64,000 bases of DNA from Acetobacter senegalensis (GCF_001580995.1 NZ_LHZU01000135.1:1-64000); one strand, 5' to 3'. Counted from the first letter of the stretch, positions 46,121-55,508 are shown. Numbers and translations: made by a program. Notes: generated by a model not told the origin, from the letters alone.

Positions 46121-47458
46121 TTACTTCAGAAATTTAAGAAATAAATCTAAATCTTCAACTGATCTCATGAAGTAAACACTATACCAAACGTCGGAATTTT
46201 TCTTCAATACAGACTTTGTGTTCTGGAAAAACTTATTTTTTATGTCTTGCTTAGAAACATCAGGCAACGAACGTGAGGCATAGGAAATTGATCTGGAGTT
46301 CTTCAAAACGACAGTAACTTTTGCAAAACGCTTTTCTGGAGCTTCTTGCAGAGATGGAGCCTGAAAATCTGTTTCTCTTGCAATGAGTGACATTACAGAC
46401 AAAATGTCTGGTGCTATGGCGTCATCTTTAAACAAGGATAAATCAACATTTTTTTTGACAAGAAAAGCTGCCAAAATATACTCAATACTGAATTGTCCTT
46501 TTCTACCCGTTTCTGGTTTTGTTACAGTCAAGGCTGCATCTCCTCCAGAAGGAAACGTAACAATTACTTTTTCTATTTCATCCAATGAAAAATTATTATT
46601 TTTACGCAACTCTAGGAAAGCAGAAATCGGCAAATAGCTAGCGCCACAACATGGATATAGCTTGAAAATTAGTCCGGGATTTTCAAAGGCCCATTCTTTT
46701 CCCCAACCGTTCAGGCATATTGATGGCAGTGCGTCATCCATGCCTAATGTTTTAAAAAATCCAAATTGAGAGTCGAGAATATCTCTATTTCCCTCAACAC
46801 CAGCAAGAGTTAAGAGAATAGCTGATATAGCAGAACGTGCAGCAAAACCTGCATGAATAGGCTTCACTTCAGTTGAAAACTGAGCGCGTAATCCCGCTGC
46901 TTGAGTAGCCGCTATTCCTAAAGCATTACTTAGCAAATCGGGTGTCACGTTTAATAAATACCCAAGGGCAACCGTAGCACCTAAAGGACCCAAAGTTGCT
47001 GTTGCATGAAAGCCTGTCTCGTAATGTCTATGGCGCATGGCACGCCCTAACCGCGCCATGGCCTCCACTCCCACACAATACGCCGCTAAGAACTGGATAG
47101 CCGTGACATTCGGAATGTTTGGCAAGTATGCAAACAGAGCGGACAATACCACAATGCTGGGGTGGCCTCTTACGTCGGAATGGATATCGTCAAAATCGAG
47201 AACATGCGAAAGTGTCCCGTTTAATAATGCCGCTGTTGCCGGGTCCACTACTGTCTCTTGACCAAGGAGGAAGCTGCCTTTTTGCCCAGCCAGCGGCAAA
47301 AAAGCTGCTCTCACTTTCTGATAGGCTGGATTATCAATGCCCGCAAAAGCGCAGCCTAGGTAATCGATTAAACCCGACCGAGAAAGCTCAATCACACTTT
47401 CTGGAGGATGTGTCGTTAAAGCCAGCTCTGAAAAACGATATGTTAGGGAATAAGGCAT
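46121..47458 (-). CDS. MmgE/PrpD-family protein (YxeQ-like)
   Basis: 445 residues from the ATG at 47458, with TAGGAG nine bases ahead; ten upstream codons overlap the monooxygenase end. MmgE/PrpD signature segments: LIDYLGCAFAGIDNPAYQKV, ATAALLNGTLSHVLDFDDIH, HPSIVVLSALFA, RHYETGFHATATLGPLGATV and GWGKEWAFENPGLIFKLYPC. Family members are 2-methylcitrate dehydratases and relatives acting on succinyl or citrate-like acids. Length and operon context equal those of B. subtilis YxeQ in the S-(2-succino)cysteine pathway. Last gene of the 53843-46121 operon; its 3' end is distinctly AT-rich. Confidence 0.85.
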   Translation of the reverse strand: MPYSLTYRFSELALTTHPPESVIELSRSGLIDYLGCAFAGIDNPAYQKVRAAFLPLAGQKGSFLLGQETVVDPATAALLNGTLSHVLDFDDIHSDVRGHPSIVVLSALFAYLPNIPNVTAIQFLAAYCVGVEAMARLGRAMRHRHYETGFHATATLGPLGATVALGYLLNVTPDLLSNALGIAATQAAGLRAQFSTEVKPIHAGFAARSAISAILLTLAGVEGNRDILDSQFGFFKTLGMDDALPSICLNGWGKEWAFENPGLIFKLYPCCGASYLPISAFLELRKNNNFSLDEIEKVIVTFPSGGDAALTVTKPETGRKGQFSIEYILAAFLVKKNVDLSLFKDDAIAPDILSVMSLIARETDFQAPSLQEAPEKRFAKVTVVLKNSRSISYASRSLPDVSKQDIKNKFFQNTKSVLKKNSDVWYSVYFMRSVEDLDLFLKFLK

Positions 47459-47471
47459 AAAAAAACGGCTC

Positions 47472-48785
47472 CTACACTTTGGAGACAAAGCTGTTTTGTG
47501 GCCTTTCCAGACCTAAAATGTCGCGTAATGTTGCGCCCTCATACTCTTTCCTGAACAGTCCTCTTTTCTGCAATTCAGGAACAACATAGTCTACAAAAAG
47601 TTCAAATTGTCCCGGAAACCATGCTGGCATGATATTGAAGCCATCAGCCGCGTTACTCTCAAACCACTGCTGCAAATGGTCGGCAATAACAGATGGGGTG
47701 CCTTTTAGTACATTATGACCACGTGCCATCCCAACATGTAACGCTAACTCGCGCACGGTCATATTCTCTCTTAAGGCAAGAGCCTTCAAGAGCTCACCCC
47801 TGCTTTGGATTTCATCAGAAATAGCAAGATCTGCTGGAAGTGGGCCATCAAGGTCAAATTGCGTAACATCGTGCCCAAGACGTTCTGAAAGAAGCCCAAG
47901 CGCACTGGGTAGATCCGTCAATTCTTTTAGTTTTTGATAGTTTTCTTCTACTTCCTTTTCGTCACGACCAATAACCGGGAAGACACCGGGCATAACAACA
48001 AGGTCGTTACGCTCTCTACCAAAGGTTACAAGGCGTCCTTTAAGGCTTGCGTAAAATGCTTGCGCTTCTGCCAAATCTCCTTGTGCGGTAAAAACGATGT
48101 CCGCTGTACGTGCCGCAAGATTTTGTCCAGGCACTGAGGAACCTGCCTGAATAATAATTGGATGCCCTTGTGGTGGTCGCGATGCATTCAGCGGACCCTG
48201 AACCGTAAAAAATTGCCCTTTGTGGTTTAGTTGGTGCATTTTGCTTGGCAGAGCAAAAGTTCCGCTGGTCTTGTCGGCCACAATTGCACCATCGTCCCAA
48301 CTGTCCCACAACCCTTTGCAAACGTCGACAAATTCTTCCGCTATTTCATAACGGTTGTCGTGACCCGGGTGGGTGGACCGGGTAAAATTAGCAGCAGAGC
48401 GTGCGTAACTGGTTGTGACCACGTTCCAGGCTGCACGGCCATTACTGAGGTGATCAAGGGAAGCGAACGTACGCGCCACCTGATAAGGCTCACTATAAGT
48501 AGTAGAGACCGTCGCTGCCAGTCCTATATGCCGGGTGGACATGGCAATTGCGCCCAGCAAAGTTGTAGGCTCAAATCGGACCATGGTGGAAGGATGTGCT
48601 GTCAGGCTTGATGTCAGGCCATCCGCCAGAAAGAAAAGATCAAACTTGCCACGCTCTGCTATCGCGGCGATTTTCTGGAGAAGTGCTAGGTTTTCTGACC
48701 CCGTTTCCGCTTCTGGCACTCTCCATCCTGAAACATGGTGCCCTGTTGCTTGCACAAAAACGCCTAAATGCATTTGTTTTGACAT
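47472..48785 (-). CDS. Flavin-dependent monooxygenase, NtaA/SnaA/DszA family (YxeK-like)
   Basis: 437 residues, a luciferase-like monooxygenase. Family landmarks: LGVFVQATGHHVSGWRVPEA, AERGKFDLFFLADG, RFEPTTLLGAIAMSTRHIGL, STTYSEPYQVARTFASLDHL and NGRAAWNVVTTSY (the NVVTS flavin/substrate loop), then HPIIIQAGSSVPGQNLAAR. It uses FMNH2 and O2 to cleave C-N or C-S bonds. In B. subtilis YxeK oxidatively cleaves N-acetyl-S-(2-succino)cysteine; order and partners here match that operon. No flavin reductase gene lies in the island. Confidence 0.88.
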   Translation of the reverse strand: MSKQMHLGVFVQATGHHVSGWRVPEAETGSENLALLQKIAAIAERGKFDLFFLADGLTSSLTAHPSTMVRFEPTTLLGAIAMSTRHIGLAATVSTTYSEPYQVARTFASLDHLSNGRAAWNVVTTSYARSAANFTRSTHPGHDNRYEIAEEFVDVCKGLWDSWDDGAIVADKTSGTFALPSKMHQLNHKGQFFTVQGPLNASRPPQGHPIIIQAGSSVPGQNLAARTADIVFTAQGDLAEAQAFYASLKGRLVTFGRERNDLVVMPGVFPVIGRDEKEVEENYQKLKELTDLPSALGLLSERLGHDVTQFDLDGPLPADLAISDEIQSRGELLKALALRENMTVRELALHVGMARGHNVLKGTPSVIADHLQQWFESNAADGFNIMPAWFPGQFELFVDYVVPELQKRGLFRKEYEGATLRDILGLERPQNSFVSKV

Positions 48786-48812
48786 AGCTTTGTCCTTATC
48801 AAAATTTCACTA

Positions 48813-49568
48813 TCAAGACTGACGAAGAAAATCGGCAGTGCGCACATGTTGTGGATGGGTAAATAAGTCATGTGAGGGGCCGTGTTCGATAATGCGACCA
48901 TTCTCCATAAACGCGACGTTACCTTGCAAAGCGCGGGCAAAACTTAGTTCGTGTGTTACAATCACCATGGTCATTGCTTGCTCGCTTAATTGCTTCAGCA
49001 ATCTCGCCATGCTCTGCACCAGTTCCGGGTCTAATGCCGCCGTAGGCTCATCAAACAACATGACTTCAGGCTGCATGATAAGCGCTCTGACAATGGCAAC
49101 ACGCTGCTGCTGACCACCAGAGAGTGATGGCGGGAGAGCATTTGCGTGACTTTCCAAACCCACAGTTTTTAAAAGAGCCAATGCCTGATCTATAACATCC
49201 CCTCTCTTTTTCTTGAGGATTTTAATTGGCGCAATGACAATATTTTCCAAAACGGAAAGATGTGGGAAAAGGTTGTATTGTTGAAAAACCATGCCTATTT
49301 GGGTTCTCTGGCGTGCAATTTCTCGACCGGAGAGTTCGTATAGCTTGTCACCAGTTTGTCTGTAACCGATGATTTCACCGTTCAGCCGAATAATGCCACT
49401 ATCAATACGATCAAGATGATTAATGCACCGTAGTAATGTGGACTTTCCAGAACCCGAAGGGCCAAGTAGCACACAAGTCTGTCCCGATGGTACAATTAAG
49501 TTGATGTCATCAAGGATGGTTTTCCCTGAAATTTTTCTGGAAACACCTGATATTTCAAGACCGCTCAT
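48813..49568 (-). CDS. Polar amino-acid ABC transporter ATPase (YxeO/GlnQ-like)
   Basis: 251 residues. Walker A VLLGPSGSGKSTLLRCI, Q-loop GMVFQQYNLFPHLSVLENI, signature PPSLSGGQQQRVAIVRAL, Walker B EVMLFDEPTAALDPE and H-loop VIVTHELSFARAL. Length and the FQQYNLFPHLT-type motif place it in the polar amino-acid (PAAT) family. Its start overlaps the permease stop by four bases. Energises import of a cysteine-derived compound in the proposed pathway. Confidence 0.92.
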   Translation of the reverse strand: MSGLEISGVSRKISGKTILDDINLIVPSGQTCVLLGPSGSGKSTLLRCINHLDRIDSGIIRLNGEIIGYRQTGDKLYELSGREIARQRTQIGMVFQQYNLFPHLSVLENIVIAPIKILKKKRGDVIDQALALLKTVGLESHANALPPSLSGGQQQRVAIVRALIMQPEVMLFDEPTAALDPELVQSMARLLKQLSEQAMTMVIVTHELSFARALQGNVAFMENGRIIEHGPSHDLFTHPQHVRTADFLRQS

Positions 49569-50398
49569 AACGGCTGATCCTTACGCGAAAGTCGCCCCTC
49601 CACCCAGTATTGCCCTATGGATAAGAGAGACGTGACAACAAGATACCAGAGAGAGGCAACAATCAGGAGCGGTATAACATCATATGTGCGTTCATAAATT
49701 TCCTGAGCAGAATACAGTACATCCTGCAATGCTATCACAGAAACAACAGATGTTGCTTTTAATGTGCTTATAATCTGATTGCCCGCAGCAGGTAAAATGA
49801 CTCTGAATGCCTGTGGAAAAACAATGCTATACATCACGCCAGAATTGGTAAACCCTAACGCCCGAGCGGCATCCCGCTGTCCAGTTGGAATACTCCGTAA
49901 GCCGGTACGTATAATTTCACTGGTATATGCGGCGTCATGAAGAACCAATGCTAGAACTGCTGCGGAAAAGCCGGTCAACACATGGTTTGTTGGGAAAGAA
50001 TATAGCTCGCCCAAACCGGGCAGGGCCAAAACTAAGCGCGGATACAACGCGGCAATATTGAACCAGAAAAATAACTGTACAAGCATGGGAACAGAACGAA
50101 AAACCCATACATAAAACCAGCTTACACTTTGTAGTAGCCTACTATCGGCCTGCCGCATTGCTGCTAAAACAGTACCAAGTGGAAAGCCAAAAAAAACTGC
50201 AAAGAATGTCAGTTCAAGCGTGATCAGCAAGCCTTTGAGCAGGGCTGGTGCAGTAAAATCTGCAAAAACGATCTGCCATTCAAAACGAGGGTTTTTAAAA
50301 ATTGAATACAGAAGTGCGGCAACACAGGCGGCAACCACTATGGTCGCAAGGCGTTCCGCAATTTTTGTTTTGGGCACAATAACAAGGTTATGGCTCAT
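49565..50398 (-). CDS. Polar amino-acid ABC transporter permease (YxeN/HisM-like)
   Basis: 277 residues from the ATG at 50398 (GAAGGG seven bases upstream). Helices include AERLATIVVAACVAALLYSI, LLKGLLITLELTFFAVFFGF and LTGFSAAVLALVLHDAAYT. The EAA loop for ATPase contact is SIPTGQRDAARALGFTN. A cytoplasmic/first-helix extension of about 45 residues makes it longer than YxeN (about 224). Overlaps both neighbours by a few bases. Confidence 0.9.
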   Translation of the reverse strand: MSHNLVIVPKTKIAERLATIVVAACVAALLYSIFKNPRFEWQIVFADFTAPALLKGLLITLELTFFAVFFGFPLGTVLAAMRQADSRLLQSVSWFYVWVFRSVPMLVQLFFWFNIAALYPRLVLALPGLGELYSFPTNHVLTGFSAAVLALVLHDAAYTSEIIRTGLRSIPTGQRDAARALGFTNSGVMYSIVFPQAFRVILPAAGNQIISTLKATSVVSVIALQDVLYSAQEIYERTYDVIPLLIVASLWYLVVTSLLSIGQYWVEGRLSRKDQPL

Positions 50399-51338
50399 GT
50401 AAGGCCCTTCCATCATTTTGTGCGCCTACGGAATTTAGAATATCCATATTGCTATAACTTTTTCCAATTTCACCGTAAGAAATACCCCATTTACCAAGTA
50501 TTTTCTGGTAAATGCCGAGCTCTATTAAACGATTAACTGCATCTGTTATAACCGGTGTTAGCGAGGACTGGCGGGGTAAGCCCATTCCAACATAGCTTCC
50601 GTGGCGGTCTAGTGTAGCAGTAAGAACAACTTGGCCGTGGCTGCCTTGCGCCATGGCCTTTACGCCTTCGTAAGGGCCAAGAAAATAAGGAACACGCCCA
50701 CTAATAATAGCCTGAACACCTGCTGGGCGGGATGGAAAAAGCATGACAGTAATAGGCGCTGCCCCCGCTTGTTTGCAGTCTCGACTATGGTTTTGCAGCA
50801 CAGTTGCATTTTCTGTGCCAGATCCTGCTCCTATAGTGAAACCGCATAAATCATGCCACTGGGTCACCTGTCCTTGCGTTGTAGCCAAACCTAGGAGGCC
50901 AAGGCGCTTGTCATCAAAATAGGAAACAAAATCTATTTTTTTGAGCCGTGTTTCTGTTACATTCAGGTTAGCCAAAGCGACATCATAACGATGGCTGGCA
51001 AGCCCAAGGACCGTGCTTCCCAAGCTTCCAGGGTTCGCCCAGTACAGCTTTAACCCCAGTAGTTGGGCTACAGCTGCCATGATATCGATCTCCCTGCCCT
51101 GCAACTGCATCGTATCTGGCGTAAGAAACACCGTGGGTGGCGTTGTCGGGTGAGTGGCAACCAACAACGCTCCACTGCGCCTGTATTCAGCCGGGACACG
51201 CTTTTGCAGATCCTGTGCAACAGGCACGGAAATATCTGTTTGGTACGGAATAAAATTTTCCGCCTTGCGCCCTAAGTTCTGAACCAGAAAAAGGCCTAGA
51301 ACCATAAGAACACCCGCACAAAACACCTCTTTCTTCAT
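50388..51338 (-). CDS. Polar amino-acid ABC substrate-binding protein (YxeM-like)
   Basis: 316 residues. N-terminal hydrophobic segment VFCAGVLMVLGLFLVQNLG lacks an obvious lipobox cysteine at a signal-peptidase II site, so it is either periplasmic or membrane-anchored. Family 3 binding-protein motifs: LQGREIDIMAAVAQLLGLKL (GFDVDL-type), YDVALANLNVTETRLKKIDF and FTIGAGSGTENATVLQ. The receptor gene precedes it by 18 bases. In this operon it would deliver the outer-membrane receptor's substrate to the permease. Confidence 0.88.
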   Translation of the reverse strand: MKKEVFCAGVLMVLGLFLVQNLGRKAENFIPYQTDISVPVAQDLQKRVPAEYRRSGALLVATHPTTPPTVFLTPDTMQLQGREIDIMAAVAQLLGLKLYWANPGSLGSTVLGLASHRYDVALANLNVTETRLKKIDFVSYFDDKRLGLLGLATTQGQVTQWHDLCGFTIGAGSGTENATVLQNHSRDCKQAGAAPITVMLFPSRPAGVQAIISGRVPYFLGPYEGVKAMAQGSHGQVVLTATLDRHGSYVGMGLPRQSSLTPVITDAVNRLIELGIYQKILGKWGISYGEIGKSYSNMDILNSVGAQNDGRALHEP

Positions 51339-51356
51339 GAAAAAAGTGACTTGCTT

Positions 51357-53843
51357 TTAGAAACTTGCATTAACGCGTCCATAGTAATATGCGCCATAAA
51401 TAGGCAGACTGGATGCAACCTGATCATACGGGCGTGTGCCAAGATAGTTGTTTTGTGTCGGAACATGCCGTGGCCGTTGGTTGAAAATATTATTCGCGCC
51501 AATGGAAGCATGCCAGTGTCGGTTAAAGCGATACCCCACTTCCAGATCAGTCATCCAGACAGGTGTGTTGCTGAATTCAGAAAACTGAGATGTGGAATAT
51601 CTGACGGCCGCAGGCGCTAGATCCTGATATGTTAGCAGCGATGTAGTCTGCCCATAACGTGTCTGGCGCACATTTACATCCCACACACCGTTGCTCCAGA
51701 ATGCATTCAGCACAATTTTGCTCCGTGGCGAGGCTGTGGTGAGGTAACCAATTGTCTGGGCACTTACCAAGGGGTTGCCATCAGCATTTGTATTAACATG
51801 ATGCAGGCGGGTACGATTGAGATTAAGCATCATGGAAAGTGTAAGGTTTCCATATTGGTGCAAATGCAGAAGGTAGTCAGCCTGAAGATCCAAACCTTGT
51901 GTGCGGGTGCTTGCTGCGTTTGCCATATAGTTGGCTTTGATGTTGTTAAGGTCGACATTTCCGCCTGTAGGAAGCTCCATGCCTGTCAGGGCAATAGCAT
52001 CATACGCCGTCTGACCATTCACAAATCCTGATCCAATGATGCGGTCTCGAATATTGATCTGGTAAACATCTGCCGAGATATGGAAGCCATCAATCGGCTC
52101 CAGAATAATGCCACCTTCAACATTGGTAGATCGTTCAGGTTTGAGATGTTGTGCCCCAATTGAGCGACCAGCCTCACTGGTTGTTGACAACAGCCCCGAA
52201 GCTCCGGTGGGGGTTACGCCGAGGTTACTGAAATGCTCTTCAGCCAAAGATGGCGCACGAAACCCGTTACTAACTGTCCCACGTATGGCAATACGCTTGG
52301 TAAAGTCGTAACGTGTGCTGACTTTACCATTTTCTGTGTTGCCAAAGTCCGTATAATGCTCAAAACGGCCAGCGAAATCGAGATCCCAATGTTTAAGTGG
52401 GTGGAAATCTCCATCTATATAACCGGCCCATACATTTCTGTCCCAATGGCCAGCATTATAGGGTGAGAGCGCTGTAGAAGAGGCCATCCCCCCTTCTGAA
52501 TATGAAGCCAGATCGCCTGCGCGAATGCCATACATTTCCAGCCTGTGCTCAGCGCCCATGGCAAGAGTGACAGGTATGGCATGAGCAATAGAGAAATTAC
52601 GCCTTAGATCAAGATTACTGGTCCATTGGGATAAGGTGAAATTTGATGCTCTTACTTTAGTGGGAGAATAGCCATATTTTTTATAATAGCCCGAATTGAA
52701 GGTATCTTTGTTATCAATCCGGTCATTATCTTCTCCGTATAGAGTGCTAATATCCCAATCAAATCCTAGAAGGTTTTTGCCACGGAGGCCAATATTGGCC
52801 TGGTAGTCGTCCTCATCAATGATTTCTAGCGGTGAGAAGCCTGCTGGGAATGCTGTTGGTGCTACTGTTGGCAGGCGGTAGTGCTCTATGGCCTCAGCAT
52901 GACGATGCGCATAAGTAATCAAGCCGTAGCTTTCTATCCCTTCCGTAATAGGCTTTGCCCATTCCAGAGCAAGGTTGCCTCTTGTTTCTTCTGGCGTGGA
53001 AAGACTTTTATCAGACGTAGGTGCCCAGGAAGACCCTGGCGACCATTGGTGGCTCCAGACACTTTTAGAACTGTTGATGAAATGGTCTGTATGGTACACT
53101 TGGCCACTCAAATGCAGGAAGCCATCCCGCCCCAACTTCATTCCGCCATCTATACCAACAGAATATTGCCAGCCGTCACCGTTATAGGCATTCGCTCCTG
53201 TTTGAGCCGAAGCATCCAGACCATGGTCTGTTTTCTTTGTGATGATATTGACAACCCCGGCAATGGCGTCTGACCCATACATAGCGGCCGCACCATCCCG
53301 CAGAATTTCTATGTGGTCAATTGCGTTAGCTGGTATCATATTCAGATCCACAGCTGTTGACCCTTGCTGTGGACCTGCTGCTGCCGTCAGATTGGCTGTT
53401 GTATGCCTGCGCTTGCCATCCACAAGAACCAAAACTTCATTAGGGTTCAACCCACGCATACGAATTGCAGAGGTAAGCGCCCCTGTTTCTGTCGGTAAAG
53501 TTGCCATGGTAATGGACGGGTCAACACGCGTTATTGCATCAGCCAGATTCAGTTGGCCTGACCTCCGTAAAGTTGCGGCAGAGACAACGGTTATAGGCGA
53601 TGTACTATCGCGGGCTTTCCGGTTGGTCGCATGGGTCCCTGTAACAATGACAGATTCTGATTTTTCACTGGAAGACGTCCCTGCGTCCACCACATCGGCC
53701 GGAGCAACAGAGGCATTATTACTATACCGAGTATTCTGAGCATGGGCGGCAGAAAGAGGAAGAGCCGCACAGACGCCAATAAGCAAATACCGCTTTTTTG
53801 TGTGGTTTATATGTTGAAAAAAAAGATCACCACTCAACGACAT
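51357..53843 (-). CDS. TonB-dependent receptor of the yxe-like island
   Basis: 828 residues. Signal peptide KKRYLLIGVCAALPLSAAHA. Plug from about 60: SVIVTGTHATNRKARDSTSP, ITVVSAATLRRSGQLNLADA, IRMRGLNPNEVLVLVDGKRR and HIEILRDGAAAMYGSDAIAG. The barrel ends with YGAYYYGRVNASF, with terminal Phe. The plug's GLNPNEVLVLVDGKRRH pattern is of the large carbohydrate/amino-compound receptor group (CirA/OMR-like), not a classical siderophore group. First gene of the operon, so the whole sulfur-compound route probably starts with TonB-driven outer-membrane uptake, which Gram-positive yxe operons do not need. Confidence 0.88.
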   Translation of the reverse strand: MSLSGDLFFQHINHTKKRYLLIGVCAALPLSAAHAQNTRYSNNASVAPADVVDAGTSSSEKSESVIVTGTHATNRKARDSTSPITVVSAATLRRSGQLNLADAITRVDPSITMATLPTETGALTSAIRMRGLNPNEVLVLVDGKRRHTTANLTAAAGPQQGSTAVDLNMIPANAIDHIEILRDGAAAMYGSDAIAGVVNIITKKTDHGLDASAQTGANAYNGDGWQYSVGIDGGMKLGRDGFLHLSGQVYHTDHFINSSKSVWSHQWSPGSSWAPTSDKSLSTPEETRGNLALEWAKPITEGIESYGLITYAHRHAEAIEHYRLPTVAPTAFPAGFSPLEIIDEDDYQANIGLRGKNLLGFDWDISTLYGEDNDRIDNKDTFNSGYYKKYGYSPTKVRASNFTLSQWTSNLDLRRNFSIAHAIPVTLAMGAEHRLEMYGIRAGDLASYSEGGMASSTALSPYNAGHWDRNVWAGYIDGDFHPLKHWDLDFAGRFEHYTDFGNTENGKVSTRYDFTKRIAIRGTVSNGFRAPSLAEEHFSNLGVTPTGASGLLSTTSEAGRSIGAQHLKPERSTNVEGGIILEPIDGFHISADVYQINIRDRIIGSGFVNGQTAYDAIALTGMELPTGGNVDLNNIKANYMANAASTRTQGLDLQADYLLHLHQYGNLTLSMMLNLNRTRLHHVNTNADGNPLVSAQTIGYLTTASPRSKIVLNAFWSNGVWDVNVRQTRYGQTTSLLTYQDLAPAAVRYSTSQFSEFSNTPVWMTDLEVGYRFNRHWHASIGANNIFNQRPRHVPTQNNYLGTRPYDQVASSLPIYGAYYYGRVNASF

Positions 53844-53864
53844 TACCCTGCGCCTTTATAATTT

Positions 53865-53881
53865 AACTATTTAATATAGTT
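53865..53881. promoter_or_regulatory. Palindrome in the island's divergent promoter
   Basis: AACTATTTAATATAGTT, arms AACTAT/ATAGTT with five-base centre, 22 bases upstream of the receptor ATG and in the 184-base region shared with the M20 gene. It may be an operator or overlap the -10 region (TATAAT-like sequences occur nearby). Confidence 0.45.
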
Positions 53882-54027
53882 GATATAAAATACACCCACA
53901 CAATCTTCCGTCAATAAGGGCGCATGATTTCACGATGGTTTTTTGATGAATAAATATTAATGCCTTAACGGGCCAAAAATGACGCTACCAATCTCCCTAA
54001 TTTAGATAAGTTTCCACAAAAAGGATC

Positions 54028-55437
54028 GTGAAATTGCAAAATGAGAAAACAATCTGGCAACTAGTTGACCAGAAAGGCCCCGTTTTTGAAACTTTAAGTG
54101 AGAGTGTGTGGGACGTGCCCGAAACAAATTTTCAGGAGGTTTCTTCTTGTGCACTTCATAGAGAAACGCTCTTGGAGCAAGGGTTCAGGGTTACAGAGTG
54201 TGCAGGAGGCCTAAAAACTGCTGTCATGGGGGAAAGTGGCAAAGGCGGTCCGGTCATTGCTTTTCTGGGGGAGTTTGATGCACTCCCCAACCTCAGTCAG
54301 CAGGCCAATGTTTCCCACCCTGCCCCGATTACTCCAGACGGTAATGGGCATGGGTGTGGGCATAATTTATTAGGCGCGGGTGCGCTGGCAGCTGCAACAG
54401 CGGTAAAAGACTGGCTGGAACAGACGGGAACACCAGGCACGGTGAGATATTACGGCTGCCCCGCTGAAGAAGGCGGTGCGGGAAAAGTGTTCATGATCCG
54501 TAATGGCGCATTTGATGGCGTGGATTGTGCTATTAGTTGGCACCCTTTCGCTTTTACCACTGTCTGCCCTCCCTCTTCTCTTGCCAATGTCTGCATGGAC
54601 TTTGTTTTCACCGGCCGGTCATCCCATGCTGCGATGTCCCCTCATCTCGGGCGTTCAGCGCTGGATGCAGCGGAGCTTATGAATGTCGGTGTCAATTACT
54701 TACGCGAACACATGCTGCCAACCTCCCGTATCCACTACGCTTATATAAATGCAGGTGGAAAAGCGGCGAATGTCGTTCAGTCAGAAACGCGTATTCGTTA
54801 CATGATACGCGCTGAAAAACTGGAAGATCTTTTTCCGCTACAAAAGCGAGTGGAAAATATTGCGCATGGCGCCGCGCTGATGACTGAAACACAAGTTGAT
54901 ATCCAGGTTTTAAGCGGTATGGCTAACCTCATGCCCGCGCCAAAGCTGGAAAAACTGATGCAGCATAATATTGAAGAGCTTGGTCCACTACCTTTAAGCC
55001 CGACAGACTATCACTATGCTCAGGATATTCAGGCAACCATTCCACAAACCGACATCGTATCCGCGTATAGCATGATGGAAATTCCCTATCAGGAAAATGT
55101 CTCTATCTTTAATGAGATTATTCCGTACCGGCCTTATTTCACAAAAAATATCTTAGGTTCAACAGACGTTGGCGATGTGAGTTGGATTGTACCAACCGTG
55201 CAATTACTTGCAACCACCATGGCAGTCGGAACCTCGCTTCATTCATGGCAGGCTACTGCACAGGGGAAGTCCTCCCTTGCTCATAAGGGCATGCTGCATG
55301 CAGCCAAAATCATGGCTGCAACAGCCATTAATATCCTTGAAAATCCATCGATACTGGAAAAAGAAAACAAAAAACGAGATTATAAAGCCATCATTCCAAA
55401 AACGGTTGAACCGCCGTCAACGCATGAGCCACGATGA
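54028..55437 (+). CDS. M20-family amidohydrolase, AbgB-like (YxeP role)
   Basis: Up to 469 residues. AAGGA at 54021-54025 is too close to the GTG at 54028, so the TTG at 54034 (MQNEKTIWQLV) may be the true start. Metal ligands of the M20 fold are visible: HGCGHNLLGAGALAAATAV (His), CPAEEGGAGKVFMI (Glu-Glu), AISWHPFAF (His) and the C-terminal LHSWQATAQGKSSLAHKGM (His). The dimerisation domain carries FTGRSSHAAMSPHLGRSALD. Most like AbgB, an N-acyl-glutamate-type amidase, and larger than YxeP (about 380). Divergent from the receptor operon; would remove the N-acyl group from the pathway intermediate. Confidence 0.88.
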   Translation: MKLQNEKTIWQLVDQKGPVFETLSESVWDVPETNFQEVSSCALHRETLLEQGFRVTECAGGLKTAVMGESGKGGPVIAFLGEFDALPNLSQQANVSHPAPITPDGNGHGCGHNLLGAGALAAATAVKDWLEQTGTPGTVRYYGCPAEEGGAGKVFMIRNGAFDGVDCAISWHPFAFTTVCPPSSLANVCMDFVFTGRSSHAAMSPHLGRSALDAAELMNVGVNYLREHMLPTSRIHYAYINAGGKAANVVQSETRIRYMIRAEKLEDLFPLQKRVENIAHGAALMTETQVDIQVLSGMANLMPAPKLEKLMQHNIEELGPLPLSPTDYHYAQDIQATIPQTDIVSAYSMMEIPYQENVSIFNEIIPYRPYFTKNILGSTDVGDVSWIVPTVQLLATTMAVGTSLHSWQATAQGKSSLAHKGMLHAAKIMAATAINILENPSILEKENKKRDYKAIIPKTVEPPSTHEPR

Positions 55438-55508
55438 AAGAGGAATTCTATTGGTTTTTAATTTCTGAACTCTTGCTTCAAAGGTGCAGTAAGTAGTGGC
55501 TTGCACTA

